DNA of 64,000 nt from Mycteria americana (Eukaryota > Chordata > Aves > Ciconiiformes > Ciconiidae): assembly GCF_035582795.1 (NCBI RefSeq), contig NC_134373.1, forward strand, positions 18,684,001 to 18,748,000, given 5' to 3'. The position numbers and the translations under genes were made by a program. Below are positions 36,190 through 47,765 of this stretch, one piece after another (the first letter of the stretch is position 1; each line of letters begins with the position of its first letter). Below the pieces are notes generated by a model, which was not told the origin of the DNA, made no database searches, and saw only the letters and a program-made list of their open reading frames with translations.

Positions 36190-37260
36190 TGCCTTTTCAC
36201 CTCATTACAGCTCAGCGGAGTGGAGAGTGATGTCATGGTTGACCCAGCACCAGCATGCCCATAAATGATACAGTATGTTCCCCCCTTTACTTCCTGGCTA
36301 AAGCACTGGGAAGGAGCTTAATATGAAATTCATGCCGTGATGACAGATTTAAAAGTTGCTACAGACTGTAACAGACAGCAACTGCATTTTGCAGACATAC
36401 ATGACACATACCACTCTCTTGTATTCTTAAGTGATGACATTTTCAGTTTAAAGAGTTATGCTTCTATTGCGTATTATGGCTGTCTGTCTACAAAATTAGG
36501 CGGGAGGAGGGAAGGAAAGGACAGGACAGAGAAAACACTGAACTTGATATAGAGCTCTGCTTGGAGAATATGTCGAATATTAATCAGTGGTTGGAGGGGC
36601 GGCACACACCAGTTTTCAGACTGCACTTCTGCTCTGTGCCTTTTGGGGGATTTTGGCTGTTTGGAGGCAGACAAAGCAGTTGTACTTCATCTGGTGAAAT
36701 GGGCCCCTCGCACTTTTAACAAGGAGACTCTGAAAACCCGAATGGTGCTAAATTGTAAATCTGCAAGCAGGAAACTAACATGCCAAACTTGAGACACCCT
36801 TCTTTGGCTGGGCTTTCCAAGCAATTAAATAAATAGCCATCATGTGGTGTCTCCGGGGCAATAAAACATGCCACTGAGGAGAATTTACAGGAATGGGCCA
36901 GGGAGGGTGTTGCCTGATAGAGAGCTCTGATGTTCTCCACTTGCACCTATGTCTGTGCTGGAGAAGCTTCTCATGAAAATAAAGCTCGATTGTAAATATG
37001 AGCACTGGTTTATAACCTTGGCATCTTCCTTCACCCTCCGCTGGCTGTCCTTTTCTGCATCTACTCAGTATCACACCATACATGACAGGTAAATAGTCAC
37101 TCAAATTGATATAAAGCAAAGTTATGCAAATATGTAAGAATGGATTACTAGCGTTGCAGTAGATCAGAAAACAAAATGACATTGGCCTCTTATCAGAAGG
37201 CATTTCATACTGTTACTGCAGTTTATGCCAAATAGGCAACCTCCTCCACTGGAAAGCACA
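36190..37260. promoter_or_regulatory. Candidate conserved non-coding block
   Basis: This kilobase is less AT-monotonous than its flanks. It contains factor-like motifs: a CRE-like TGATGTCA near 36229, a perfect POU octamer ATGCAAAT at 37124-37131, and several intact-looking CpGs. It contains no recognisable transposon, and its open frames (71-142 codons on both strands) show no protein signature. The appearance suggests a regulatory element under constraint, but that is inference from composition and motifs only. Confidence 0.25.
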
Positions 37261-39963
37261 TCCATTAATTTCCTTCAGGATTCTTAGATGCCTGACCAGG
37301 ATTTCAGAAAAGCTGAAGAAAAAGAATACCCTTGAGAATTCCTCCACATTCTATTCTGAGGTACATGTGTGCAGAAACAGGATTTTATGATTTTTTTTAG
37401 ATGCTGAGCACCCTTAAGTCAGAGTTGAAGGAAATCAGCCCCATGCAGAATTATGTCTGTAGCATGGTAGGAATGCCCAGTCACAAGAGACATGATCAAT
37501 AAAGCTTATAGTTTATGTACCTCAATATTGAGTTTTCACATTTTGATTTAAGGAGTTCCCAGTAACATAACCCATGGGGCCTAAATTTTCCTGCTCTGCA
37601 TGAATGAAATGTTGCCATTTGTTCAATATTCAGGTTATTTATCATTTGGAGTCTTCCCCATATTACTGAAGCCAAATCCCCTCACAGAAAGAGGCAATTC
37701 TTAAAAAGGAGTATGAAGATTTGCTCCAGTAAGATATCAGCTGGTGAAGATCAAAGCTATTTGAATTAAATCAAAGCAGAATCAAAACATGAACACTGTT
37801 GAATCCACAAGGTTTTGTCTCTCAGGCAAACTTTTTTGAGTTTCAAAGAAGTTGTGGCATTTTTGACCTTATTAAAATCATGAAGTGCTGTGAATTTCAT
37901 CAAAAGATTGACTATATGAGATTTCTGACTTTGGTCCTCAGTTGAGTTTGCTTGCAGAAAGGTTGCTAAAGCATGTCTGCGTATAAAGATCCAGTTCTTC
38001 AACAGAGAACCTGATGTGAGAGTGATATTTCAAGTATATGACCTATCTTTCAATATATCCTACACTCTGGAATTTATGTGTCTGAGTAAAACCTGTGTAA
38101 ACACCTAAATGCTTGACTCTGTGATTTTTGAAGAGATGTCACACTATTTTTCCCAGCCAGTCTTAGCTGAAATGTTGTAAACAGTTTTGACGTAGGTAGT
38201 AGGGTATGTGGTCTTCTGTCTTCTGTTACAGGTGCCAGACCAGTGGGAATATCTTTTTAATTCTTCATTCATTCCAGTTTCCCACATCCATATCAATTTA
38301 TCTTTGTCTCTTGCAGAGCCTCACTTAGCTGAGTAGCTCTCATTTGTCCCCTGACCTTTGACTGCTACTGGTTATGTTGAGTATAGGATAAGGAGGGAAA
38401 ACTGCCATGAGAAAGGTGGTTTTTTCCCCATCAATCCCTTGAGGAATTGACCCTAGTCACTGCAGAAAATGTGAGGATACTTTGTAAGTTTCTAGATTTG
38501 TTTTCACTCCAAATGATGTTTTTAACAATTACTGTCACTGCAAAGAATATGAAAAAGTATTATTTAGGAAAAAGGTATTGTCATTGTATTTTCTGGAAGG
38601 TCATATAAGGGTATATTAGTACAGAATTCATGCAGGTTTCTTCACAGCAGAAAAATGCATTGACAGTGAATGTCAGATTTTTGTAAATTACTGTTTTAAA
38701 GCAGAAAATATTAAATTGCCATCAGTTTGCTAGTTTTGTTATTTTACAGCATATGGAGGATGGTTACTAATTTTTCAATATTAAGATATTTTAAAATGAA
38801 ATATAGCTGACACTGTAAAATGGAAGGAATTAGAGACTGTTTAAAACTAGTGGCCTGTTCTCCAAACCTGGAGCATGGATTAGTAGCATGTGAAAAGGGA
38901 AATCACCAGGGATGAAATATTGACCAAGCTAGCAGGCCCTCATCAAATGAAAGTGTAACCAACTAGAACGTTATTAATCACTACTTCTCATGTGCGCTTT
39001 GGGTTTTTTTTTTGCCTAAGCAATATCATTAATAGCAAAATGTAATATTGTAAGTACAGTTCTGTAAAAATGATTGTGAATTTTTTTCCAATTCTGTTAT
39101 CCTTATTCTGAGTATTGCTAAAAAAAATTCAATTCACTGTATTTTGCTATTTCAAAAGTCTTCCCTGGAGATCTGAAACTGAAACTGTCATGGGGATATT
39201 TTGCCAAATCTTTATTTGTGTGAATCATCCCCCCAGATCTTGCTGGCAAAATGGGCTGACCTGAATAAACACCATTTTACTTTTTATATTTTGAGTGAGC
39301 CCCCTATGCAGGTGGTGACAGTAAATTAGTAAAACTTATTACTTGAAGAAAAATCATATTCTTAAATATAATTTATAGCTCTTAAACCTAGAGCATCAGG
39401 ACTCAGCCTCTCACCAATTATATGCAATTTCATGAACCTGAATGTGATTGTACAAAATGTGATTAGCAAGTTATATGTGTATCTGGAACATAAGATTAAC
39501 TCTGTGTGGTAAAACCTTTATTCTGGGATGTGAACGTTTCCCTGCCTTGCAGAAATGGGCATCTGCCTTCCAAAGAATTAACAGTCTGCTTGGACTTTAG
39601 CAAACATTGGAGTGGTATTAGCTAGCTCTGGTTAACATCTGAGTCAGTTAGGAGTTCTCCTGGATGTGCCAGGTGAAAGATGGTGGAAACAGACAATGAC
39701 CTATCAGCAGGAAGACTTAAACTGCGTTTTGTTTCAGGATAGAGAAATCCTTGAGAAAGGGTTGAATTTGAATTGGTTCTAAATATGGATTTGAGTGATG
39801 AAAGAAAAATGTATGTTCCAAATTTAGATCCTCTTCTATGAACACAGAGTTGGGAAGAGATGTGTAATATGAAAGCCTACATATATCTGACAGTTTAACA
39901 GCTGGAACACGTAGGATGAGAGCCATAGAGCTAGAACATTCTTGCAGTGACCAATCAATCCAT
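37261..39963. other. Non-coding unique sequence
   Basis: AT-rich with no gene or repeat family recognised. Confidence 0.6.
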
Positions 39964-40019
39964 GGTACTCCAGGACCAGGACACCGTGGTACTCCAGGAC
40001 CATGGTACTCCAGTGACCA
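39964..40019 (+). repeat. Three-copy minisatellite
   Basis: The 15-mer GGTACTCCAGGACCA occurs at 39964-39978 and 39988-40002, and with one inserted base at 40004-40019. Spacing is 24 then 16 bases. Open frames across it on the minus strand (39717-40063) simply translate the repeat. Confidence 0.85.
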
Positions 40020-43000
40020 GGCTGCTGCACCATAAACTGCATGGGCCAGTTTCCACACCACAAGACTGGTGTGGAAGAAGTGTCTTCTAGTGACTTACAT
40101 TAGACAGGCAAGCTCCCTGGCTTGCTGCAGCGTAATTGGGAAAGGACCTGAAACCTGAGCATCCTCAGGGAGTTTGTAATAGGAAATGCCCCATAAACAT
40201 GTGGCAAAACTTTGTTGATATGTGTTTGAGTGTATACATGCTTCTGGATTTACATATAGATAAATATATGCTGAATGCATTGTATTATATTTTAGGCAGA
40301 TACGGTGCAAGTCAAATTACAGTGACGGAGAGCAAGGGAGATTGAGCCCAGATCTAATTAGCATAGAACTGAAGATGTATGCATAAATCATCCTATTTTC
40401 TTTGTTTAAGAGTTAACTGGAAACAAGTCTGGAATTATTTGAACTGGTACACTTCATTGAAATCAGTAGGGTAAATAAGTCCAGAATTTGTGTGCATAAA
40501 AGATTAGTTGTTCTTTTTAACTTTCTAATAGTAAATGGGTCTCCATACCAATATTGCTAACTTTAATAACAATTAAGTGTTATTCAAAAGTCATGACTAT
40601 TAATTCATTAGAAAAAGAGACGATATGCAGTAGTGTTAAGTAGAGTAAACACAACTGCATACACTGCATTTGGCTGTGTCTTTGCTTATATGTACGTTAC
40701 AGAGCAGTAGTCCAGTGCATGGCTGCTCAGAAAGAAATGGCATGTGGCGAAGACAGCAGACATAGTACCATTTATATCAGCTTAGAGGCAGAGATGTTAC
40801 AGCCTGTGACAAAGCAACATGCAGATCACAGCATGAGGGCTTGCCAGTGGTTCCTTTGCCAGTAGTGGGTACAGAGAGAAGGAACCAAAACAGTCTGTTG
40901 CAGTGTCCCAGCCCAGCAACACAGAAAACGGTGCTACAGTACAGGAACATTTTATCACTTATGACTTTAAGCTGTATAATACTCCCTGGATTCTCACATT
41001 CCTCACTAGTAATTGCTTTTACTGTGTTACTCTGCAAATTTGGAGGCTGATTCTACAAATCTTGCTCATACAACTTGTCCTTAGAAACACAAGTTTTCTT
41101 GGAGTCAGTGGTTACTCGTGTGAGCAAGACTAGGGTTCTTGAGCTGATATCTCATTCAACAACAATTAAGGAAAAAGGACTTTCCTCTCCTTCACCTGTA
41201 TTTATGAAGCAATTTTTATTTCATATAGAAGACAGATACGTCTAGCTGCATCAGTGCAACATCTCTATATAATTGTAAGCCTGTTACACTTCAAAGTGTA
41301 TTATTTCTCTTTTTTTCCCTCCATGATTCTCACATGACACTGGAATGTTGTCTGTGATCTTTAGCGAGTTGATACAGCTCTGAAAGTATGGCAAATTGAA
41401 AGGAAAAATGCTGAAATAAGACCTGCCAATCTACTTCAGTTTAGTGCACGAGAGGTACACCTGATTTTTATGTGGGGATAGAGGGACATCAACTGCCTTG
41501 GGATATATGACTGATGCAGAAGTGTCTAGCATTACCAGTTTGCTTCCAGTCTGTTTGACAGGTGAAGCTGTGGGGCAAAGCTGATGATCAGGAGGTGTGC
41601 TTTCCTCTGGAACTCTTTGGCTTATATTCAGGAATTCATGCACCAGGCGGCAACTCAAAATTAACTATTTGCTGTGCTGTATGTGTTCTCACACCTTCGT
41701 GTGTTGTTAGCACTGTTTTTGAAGACTAGGAGATGACATGAGTCTCACATTGACAGCATGGGAAAAATAGATATAGATTTGGGAGATGAAGAAATACCTA
41801 AATAACATGGAAGGGAGGAGTATATCACAGAAGAAATATCACCACAAAAAGCACCTCTTGCTGTATCAATGTGTGCGTAACAAAAAATGACAGACATGAT
41901 TCTCATTCTACTTGAAAGGAATGCTTTTACATTATTCCCCTCAAAACTTTTTTTTTTTGTGATGGCTACAAGAACTTTATAATAACATGCTGACAAATTC
42001 AGTCTCATTGCTTACTTGTATTCCTCTGTTGGTCTGTCATTGTCAGTCATCTCGTCTTGGAAAGTGAACTTGCTAAGTAAAGACCTCCTGTATTTTACAG
42101 CACCTGCCACAGTGGGTTCAAGTTCATGGTCACATTAATGCAAATATATAATAAGTAAAATTAAAATCTCTTAATAGACAATATTCAAGTGGATACTCAA
42201 ACCAATGAATAGTAGTAATGCCAAAAAGATCACAAAAAGCAAGTGCACAAGAGATTAGGCTGAAGATCTCATTGTCCTTCACGCAGATGTTGTACACATG
42301 ATAGCTGTTGGAATTATTTTCATGCCAAAGGTGACCACACTGTATATCTAATACAAGTTTGTAATGTGATATTGTAGAAAACCACATTAGCAAAAATTTG
42401 GATGGCAGATGCAGAGGCTTTCAATCATCTGTGATGCCAGGAATTACCAACAAAAGCTTAAAGGCCAAATTCTACTGATGTCCAGTAGTAACTTATTTCA
42501 CCAATCATACAATTGGAATGAACAGGCAAAGTAAATCAGGATAAAGGATGGCAGATGATGACCATCAATGACAATGCAAAATGGTTTTTTTTGATGGTAG
42601 ATGGTGTTTACCTAGGAGGGATGGGATAATTTTTTTTAGGAAAAAAAAAAAACTGAGCAGTTAAAAACTGGAATTGTATCTCTTAAAATGGCAGAGACCT
42701 CTTCATCGAATACATTTCATACAGAGCTACTGACCTTTGGTAACTAAATCTCAATTTAAATTTGCCTAAAGTTATCTGGAAATGGGGTGTGGCTTATTTC
42801 TGTTATTTAGAGCTGATCATTCTAACCATCGAAGTGTTACAGGGGTTTTGCAAGCCAAGTTGTGAATCTCACTTTTAACAAGAAGCAGTGTCACTTCTTG
42901 TAGCTGCTCTCCAGTAGGCTGAAAGAATTCACATCCTGACAATGCTCTGACAGAATTTTCTCTGATTTCAGATGACAACATAAATGTTTCTGTACTTATA

Positions 43001-43033
43001 TAAAATTATTTCTGCAAGCAGATTTTCTGCTAT
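40020..43033. other. Non-coding unique sequence
   Basis: No gene seen. An A-rich run lies at about 42640-42652. Weak resemblances to ancient palindromic repeats occur near 40450 and 42460 but are too short to call. Confidence 0.55.
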
Positions 43034-43035
43034 CC

Positions 43036-43148
43036 TTCCCTTCCCTTCCCTTCCCTTCCCTTCCCTTCCCTTCCCTTCCCTTCCCTTCCCTTCCCTTCCC
43101 TTCCCTTCCCTTCCCTTCCCTTCCCTTCCCTTCCCTTCCCTTCCCTTC
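43036..43148 (+). repeat. (TTCCC)n pentanucleotide microsatellite
   Basis: About 22.6 uninterrupted TTCCC units (113 bases), all pyrimidine on the + strand and GGGAA on the other. The tract is pure, so it is likely recent and length-variable. Such mirror-symmetric polypurine/polypyrimidine DNA can form triplex (H-DNA). Open frames on both strands here are artefacts of the repeat. Confidence 0.97.
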
Positions 43149-45529
43149 AACAGTATTTTTCTTCTCCCTGTGCTAATGTGTCCAGTTTTGAGTAGAAATT
43201 AGCATTAGCCAAAATTTAGAGATTCAGAACTGAAATCTCTTACAACCAAAATAGTTTATGTAAGACCCTGATTGAAGTTTTCTGTCTGTTCACTACAGTA
43301 ATTAGTCAAATATCATATTCAAGTTCCCATAAATGAGGAAGCCTGGATTTGGACTGGGTATTAACTCTGTGACTTGAGATGATGCTAGTGCTGTTGTACT
43401 CTTGTACCCTTTAACATCTGTTGTATTTCAGTGGACTGGTAGATAAAGTGCTATGTCCACATATGTAGGAGCAAGAGTCATCTGTGAACTAGTAAGAATA
43501 AACTGGACAAAGGCTGCTGGTTATTTTAGGGGAAATGGAACATATTAATCCCTGTCTTCCCTGGCCTAAAGCTTAATCCCAGAATAACCTTTCAAACTAC
43601 TTTCAAGATAAATTATTTTTTGGCATTCTCAAGACTGGAGTCAGTGAAGATAATCTTCTCCCAAAGCTCATACTGTGCTGATTGTGATTCTGATACAGCA
43701 TTTATGTATTTACATAGTAAATCCATTTGCAGTAAGTTTTAAGTGTATCAAAAATCAGTACAGTTAATTTTCATCCTGTTACTGTTAGATTTGGGTTTTT
43801 TGAAGTCTTAAAATTAGATCTGTGATTAACCTTTTATCACCTAAATATATTGACTGATAGCCATGCTTGCTAAAAATGGGATTTATGGTTTTGAATGCTG
43901 GTCTAATTCAGAAAATGTTTGACAATCTTACACCAGTGTTTTAATTCCATTTCACTGTGTTGCTTACCATGTCTTCTTCCCCTTTTAGGACTTCATTCGC
44001 GCTCTCTTCATGGATGTTAGAAATGCACAAGACCAGTGTGTATATTCAGACTTCTCTCACCTTATTTCATAGGCTTTTGACTGTTTTCTTGACTCTCTGT
44101 GGAGGCATCTGTGATTTGCCAAAAATCTTGGTACCTTTGAGTTATCCCTTGTGTCCTGGGGGAGAGAGAAAAAGGTTTTGGATTTAGCCAAAAGTCTTGT
44201 AAGGAGATACTTTCAACGCTTTCAGTTAAGACATGTTTTAAAAATGTTTAAATGGATGACTTCATGCTTCATTTTATGGCATTCCTGGAATACTGTTACA
44301 AATACAATAAATGTTCATTTAATCACGAATACTATGCTAGTTGTCATTCGTGAGACAGTGCAATAAAGTCCTCACAAGTTCTAAATGGCCTATTTTATAT
44401 AGAATACAATATCCTTGAGCTATAGCAGTGATGTTCACGTTAAACTCAAGGATTTAAGTTTTAAATTCAAGGGTCTTTCTCTTATTTCGCCATGCGCATG
44501 ACTTCCCGTAGAAGTTAATCTCTAAATGCACTGAGTCCTCCTATTTTATAACATATTTTATAGAGGAAGATAATTGCTCTGGTGCTGCTCTTTGGTCTGA
44601 TTCTGCTAAGTTTATTCTAGAAATCTGTTACCTATAAAAGCTAACAAGAATATCCACATCTAAATAGTTTTGCTGTGGTGGCACTGCCTAAATATAACAA
44701 GGGAAGCAGACACAATGCATAGTTTATGCATACTCTTTGTAGAGTAGTGAGTGACATTTACCATTTAACATAAGATATTTACATCCGTTCATCAAAATAT
44801 GACTCCTCATCATAGTCTTCTAAAGCTAAGCCAGTAATATACATGATTATGGTAATTTAAAAATGAAACATAGTATAGAAAAAGAACATGATAAATGCAT
44901 ATCATCTTACTCTTTATGGCTCTAGTAAATGTCATACCTTAGGCTAGACCGAATATGTTTTGAGTTTCCCATGCAAAAATAATTTTTGAAACGAGTCAGT
45001 CAACAGGCTTTTCCTTACTCATTACTACTTAGCCTAAAGATCTTAGAAATCTGTTTTTGTTTCATTATCAATTTATTTCTGAGAAATATAATTGTCTTTA
45101 CCTAGTACTCAAATAATAATTTCCCTTCCGTTTGTAACTGGGACAAAAGTAAATTATCTACCAATTCTGTGGAACTACTTCTGTGCCTGGATCTTTCATT
45201 CTCTGTGTGATGCTTTAATCTGGAAATTCATATAACAGATACTCCTCAAAGAGTCTCAGAAAGGAGGAAAAAAAGGTGGTTTATATTGGAATCAAGCAAT
45301 CAGCTAGATACTTTAGTTGTCTTTATTTGGAGAGCAGTAAATCCTTTTAGCAAGTGGAATAAACCAGTGAGAATAACTAGGAAGGCATTTAGTGAATTAC
45401 ACAAAGGGTGTGTGGTTTAGACCTTTTCTGGAACGCAGGCTGCAGTTTAGCTGTCGAGGCACTATCATTCTCCTCAAAGGTGAAATGATTTAGAGGCCTA
45501 GAGAAACTTAATTTTTCTTGATCACCATG
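43149..45529. other. Non-coding unique sequence
   Basis: AT-rich with no gene or transposon recognised. Confidence 0.6.
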
Positions 45530-45870
45530 TGCAACCTGGAATTTTAATGGCAGGCATAATTAATTCTTCTGATGTTAATCATCAGGGCTGGGCTCCACAA
45601 TTATCAGCCTAGTGCAGCTGGGGCATGGTGCAGACATGAAAAATTAGGAAAATGAATCAGTAATAGGGTGGCAGATTTAATCTGCATCATGAAAACAAAG
45701 TTAAAAAGAGGGAGATCGAGAGAATTTCAGCTGAAGCTTTTGTGCCAATGAGCACTGACAGAACTGAAAAATGTTGCCGATGTCCAAAGTGATTGGTAAT
45801 TACCAAGCCATTGAATTTTTTATTGTCAATTTATCATTGCGCCAGAGGTTAAATTTAACATCTTCTTCTA
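45530..45870. promoter_or_regulatory. Candidate conserved homeodomain-rich element
   Basis: A dense set of AT-core motifs lies in otherwise well-preserved sequence: 'aattaattcttctgatgtta', CTCCACAATTATC, a perfect 14-bp palindrome TTGGTAATTACCAA (45793-45806), 'attgtcaatttatcattgcg' and others. There are no open frames or repeats. This is the look of a deeply conserved developmental enhancer, but only a multi-species alignment could show it. Confidence 0.3.
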
Positions 45871-46680
45871 AAGCCATCACTCTAAGAGGAAGGCAAGCTT
45901 TGCATCACGTGGCCCAGGAGTCAGTGAAAGGTTAATCAGGTATTCCTTTAGTTTGTGTGTGCTTCCAAATCAGTCTTTCTTTTTGTGTTCTTTATGCTGC
46001 ATACATATTGTGGGGTATTTTCTAATTTATATTACCTGTATATTTCAGAAAAATATTAAATTGCATTCCTCAGCACAGCATCATCTGCCTTGCTGTGTAT
46101 TTATAATGCTGTATTTTCATACTTCCCCAGGCATATTTTACACGTTTCAATACATATATGGAAATTTTATATATACAAAGAACTGTATGATACAAGCCAG
46201 GCATTTCCGAAGTAAGGAAAAATATAATTGCATTATTGTGTGAAAGTACTGCAGGAATTTAAAAAATTTCTGATATAATTTGGTTTGGTTTTTTTTTTTT
46301 TATTTCTAAACTGTGTCATTTTGTTTGCACTTGCTTTTTGCTTTGTTCTGAAGCCATGCTGTTTGTGAATGGTCCAGTTTAAGATCAGGGTAATGTTTGG
46401 AATGCTAGAAACTGCTTTTGGGCTGACAGACTGTGAGGGAAAGGCTGTTTGCATTTTGTATCTTGTACAATGCTGAGTATAGTTTTGGCACTTAGCAAAT
46501 AAGAAATATTCACAATTCATAAAGGAAGCACACGTTGCTCCTTTGAATCTTCCCCCCTCAAGAATATTTAGTAAATGGTAGGGTCTTTTTTAATGCAAAA
46601 GCCATAAAGACTGAAAGAAAGACAGCATCAAAACATCCTTGAAATAGAAATATATGTCATAAATATACATTCATATGTTA
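45871..46680. other. Non-coding sequence with poly(T) run
   Basis: No gene seen. A poly(T) run occupies about 46289-46301. Confidence 0.6.
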
Positions 46681-46771
46681 GGGACCAAATTGAGCCCTGA
46701 AGTAAGTGGAAATCTGTTCAGTGAAATAGTAGGATTTGTTCTTCTGTGATTATAGGGTTGGATCTGCCCTG
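46681..46771. mobile_element. Ancient palindromic repeat fragment
   Basis: 'accaaattgagccctgaagt' at the left and 'ggttggatctgccctg' at the right resemble the 'ccaaattcagccctgaagta' arms of an ancient amniote foldback repeat. Diverged, and the family is not named. Confidence 0.4.
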
Positions 46772-46919
46772 AAAATTCCAAATGCATATTCTTAAACTCA
46801 TTGCTATGTAGCTGTCTTTTAATACGTTAAATACAACTTCTGTCTACCTAAATTCCTACCTTAATTCTGCTCAGTAATCTCACTTCTATTTACTATATTT
46901 TTTGTGTGTTTATTTTAGA

Positions 46920-47240
46920 TTCCAGACTGTGCTCTGATTAAAGGAATCGTATGCATTTTCTATAAATTAAAAATGGAAATGGCCTTTAGGGGAGAGTCAG
47001 TAGAGGAATCAATGCATGCATTAATTACTGCAATTCATTACCCAAATAAACACAAGACTCAGCCTTTTGCTGGATACAAATTTAGGGACATACGATGTTT
47101 ACAAGAGACAAAGGCTTGTGATCCTGCTCATGTTAATCTGCAGATCAAAGTATGTGAGCCCATTCCTAGTGGAGGCTCCTTTGGGGATACCATAGCTGGG
47201 ATCAATCCTCCCATGCAGGCAGTGAATTATTACTGCTGAA
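46920..47240. promoter_or_regulatory. Candidate conserved non-coding segment
   Basis: The segment includes the motif cluster 'aatgcatgcattaattactg' (about 47011-47030) with overlapping octamer-like and TAATTA cores. An 88-codon + frame (46973-47239) runs through it but begins in low-complexity sequence, has no known domain and no initiation context of note. I favour non-coding. Constraint is inferred from appearance only. Confidence 0.2.
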
Positions 47241-47654
47241 TACAAAAGCTGCTCACGTGACATCACTGTCCCCTAACAACAGGGACACTTGCTCCAGATA
47301 GTGCTTTAGAAGAGCTTGTTTTCTTGATACCCCACTTTTCTATAATTAAACTCAAATCATAAAGCAATAGCTGTACAATGACCACTGATTCCCTTCATAA
47401 ACAAAAATACGCTTCACTTCATAGCAAATAGTCATTTGGAAGAAAAACATGAAAATGTAATCTTTAGCTTCCCAGAGGCTTTCTAGAATATAAACAGAAG
47501 GTTAGAAAATATATAGCAAATAAAATTATACAGAAAAAAATCAGTGATTTATTGAAAAGGTTTCATACTCTTCTGAATTAGTATCCTTTCTTTTCCTTAA
47601 GAAGAGACTAGAAGAGTATTGGAAGAATGCAATTTTTCTAACAGCATCTGGATG
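47241..47654. other. Non-coding unique sequence
   Basis: No gene or repeat recognised. Confidence 0.6.
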
Positions 47655-47765
47655 CCTTTCTTCATCATATTTTATAGATGGAGGACAAATTACCATATGA
47701 AGGTTTGTGTTCAAACCAGGACACAGAGCGTGATTTGAATCTCATTGCATTCTGCATAGCTGCCA
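47655..47765 (-). mobile_element. Possible MIR-like SINE fragment, antisense
   Basis: 'atattttatagatggaggac' followed by 'ggacacagagcgtgatttga' resembles the reverse complement of the MIR core ('cattttacagatgaggaa ... cacacagc..gatttgaa'). It is shorter and more diverged than the copy at 4106-4302. Confidence 0.45.

Noticed and set aside
42968..43202. Open frames on both strands with repeated GREGK / FPSLP units
   Set aside because: Translation of the TTCCC microsatellite, not a protein.
46973..47239. 88-codon + strand frame as a small gene
   Set aside because: No homology recognised and no initiation or splice context; the region looks more like a non-coding element.
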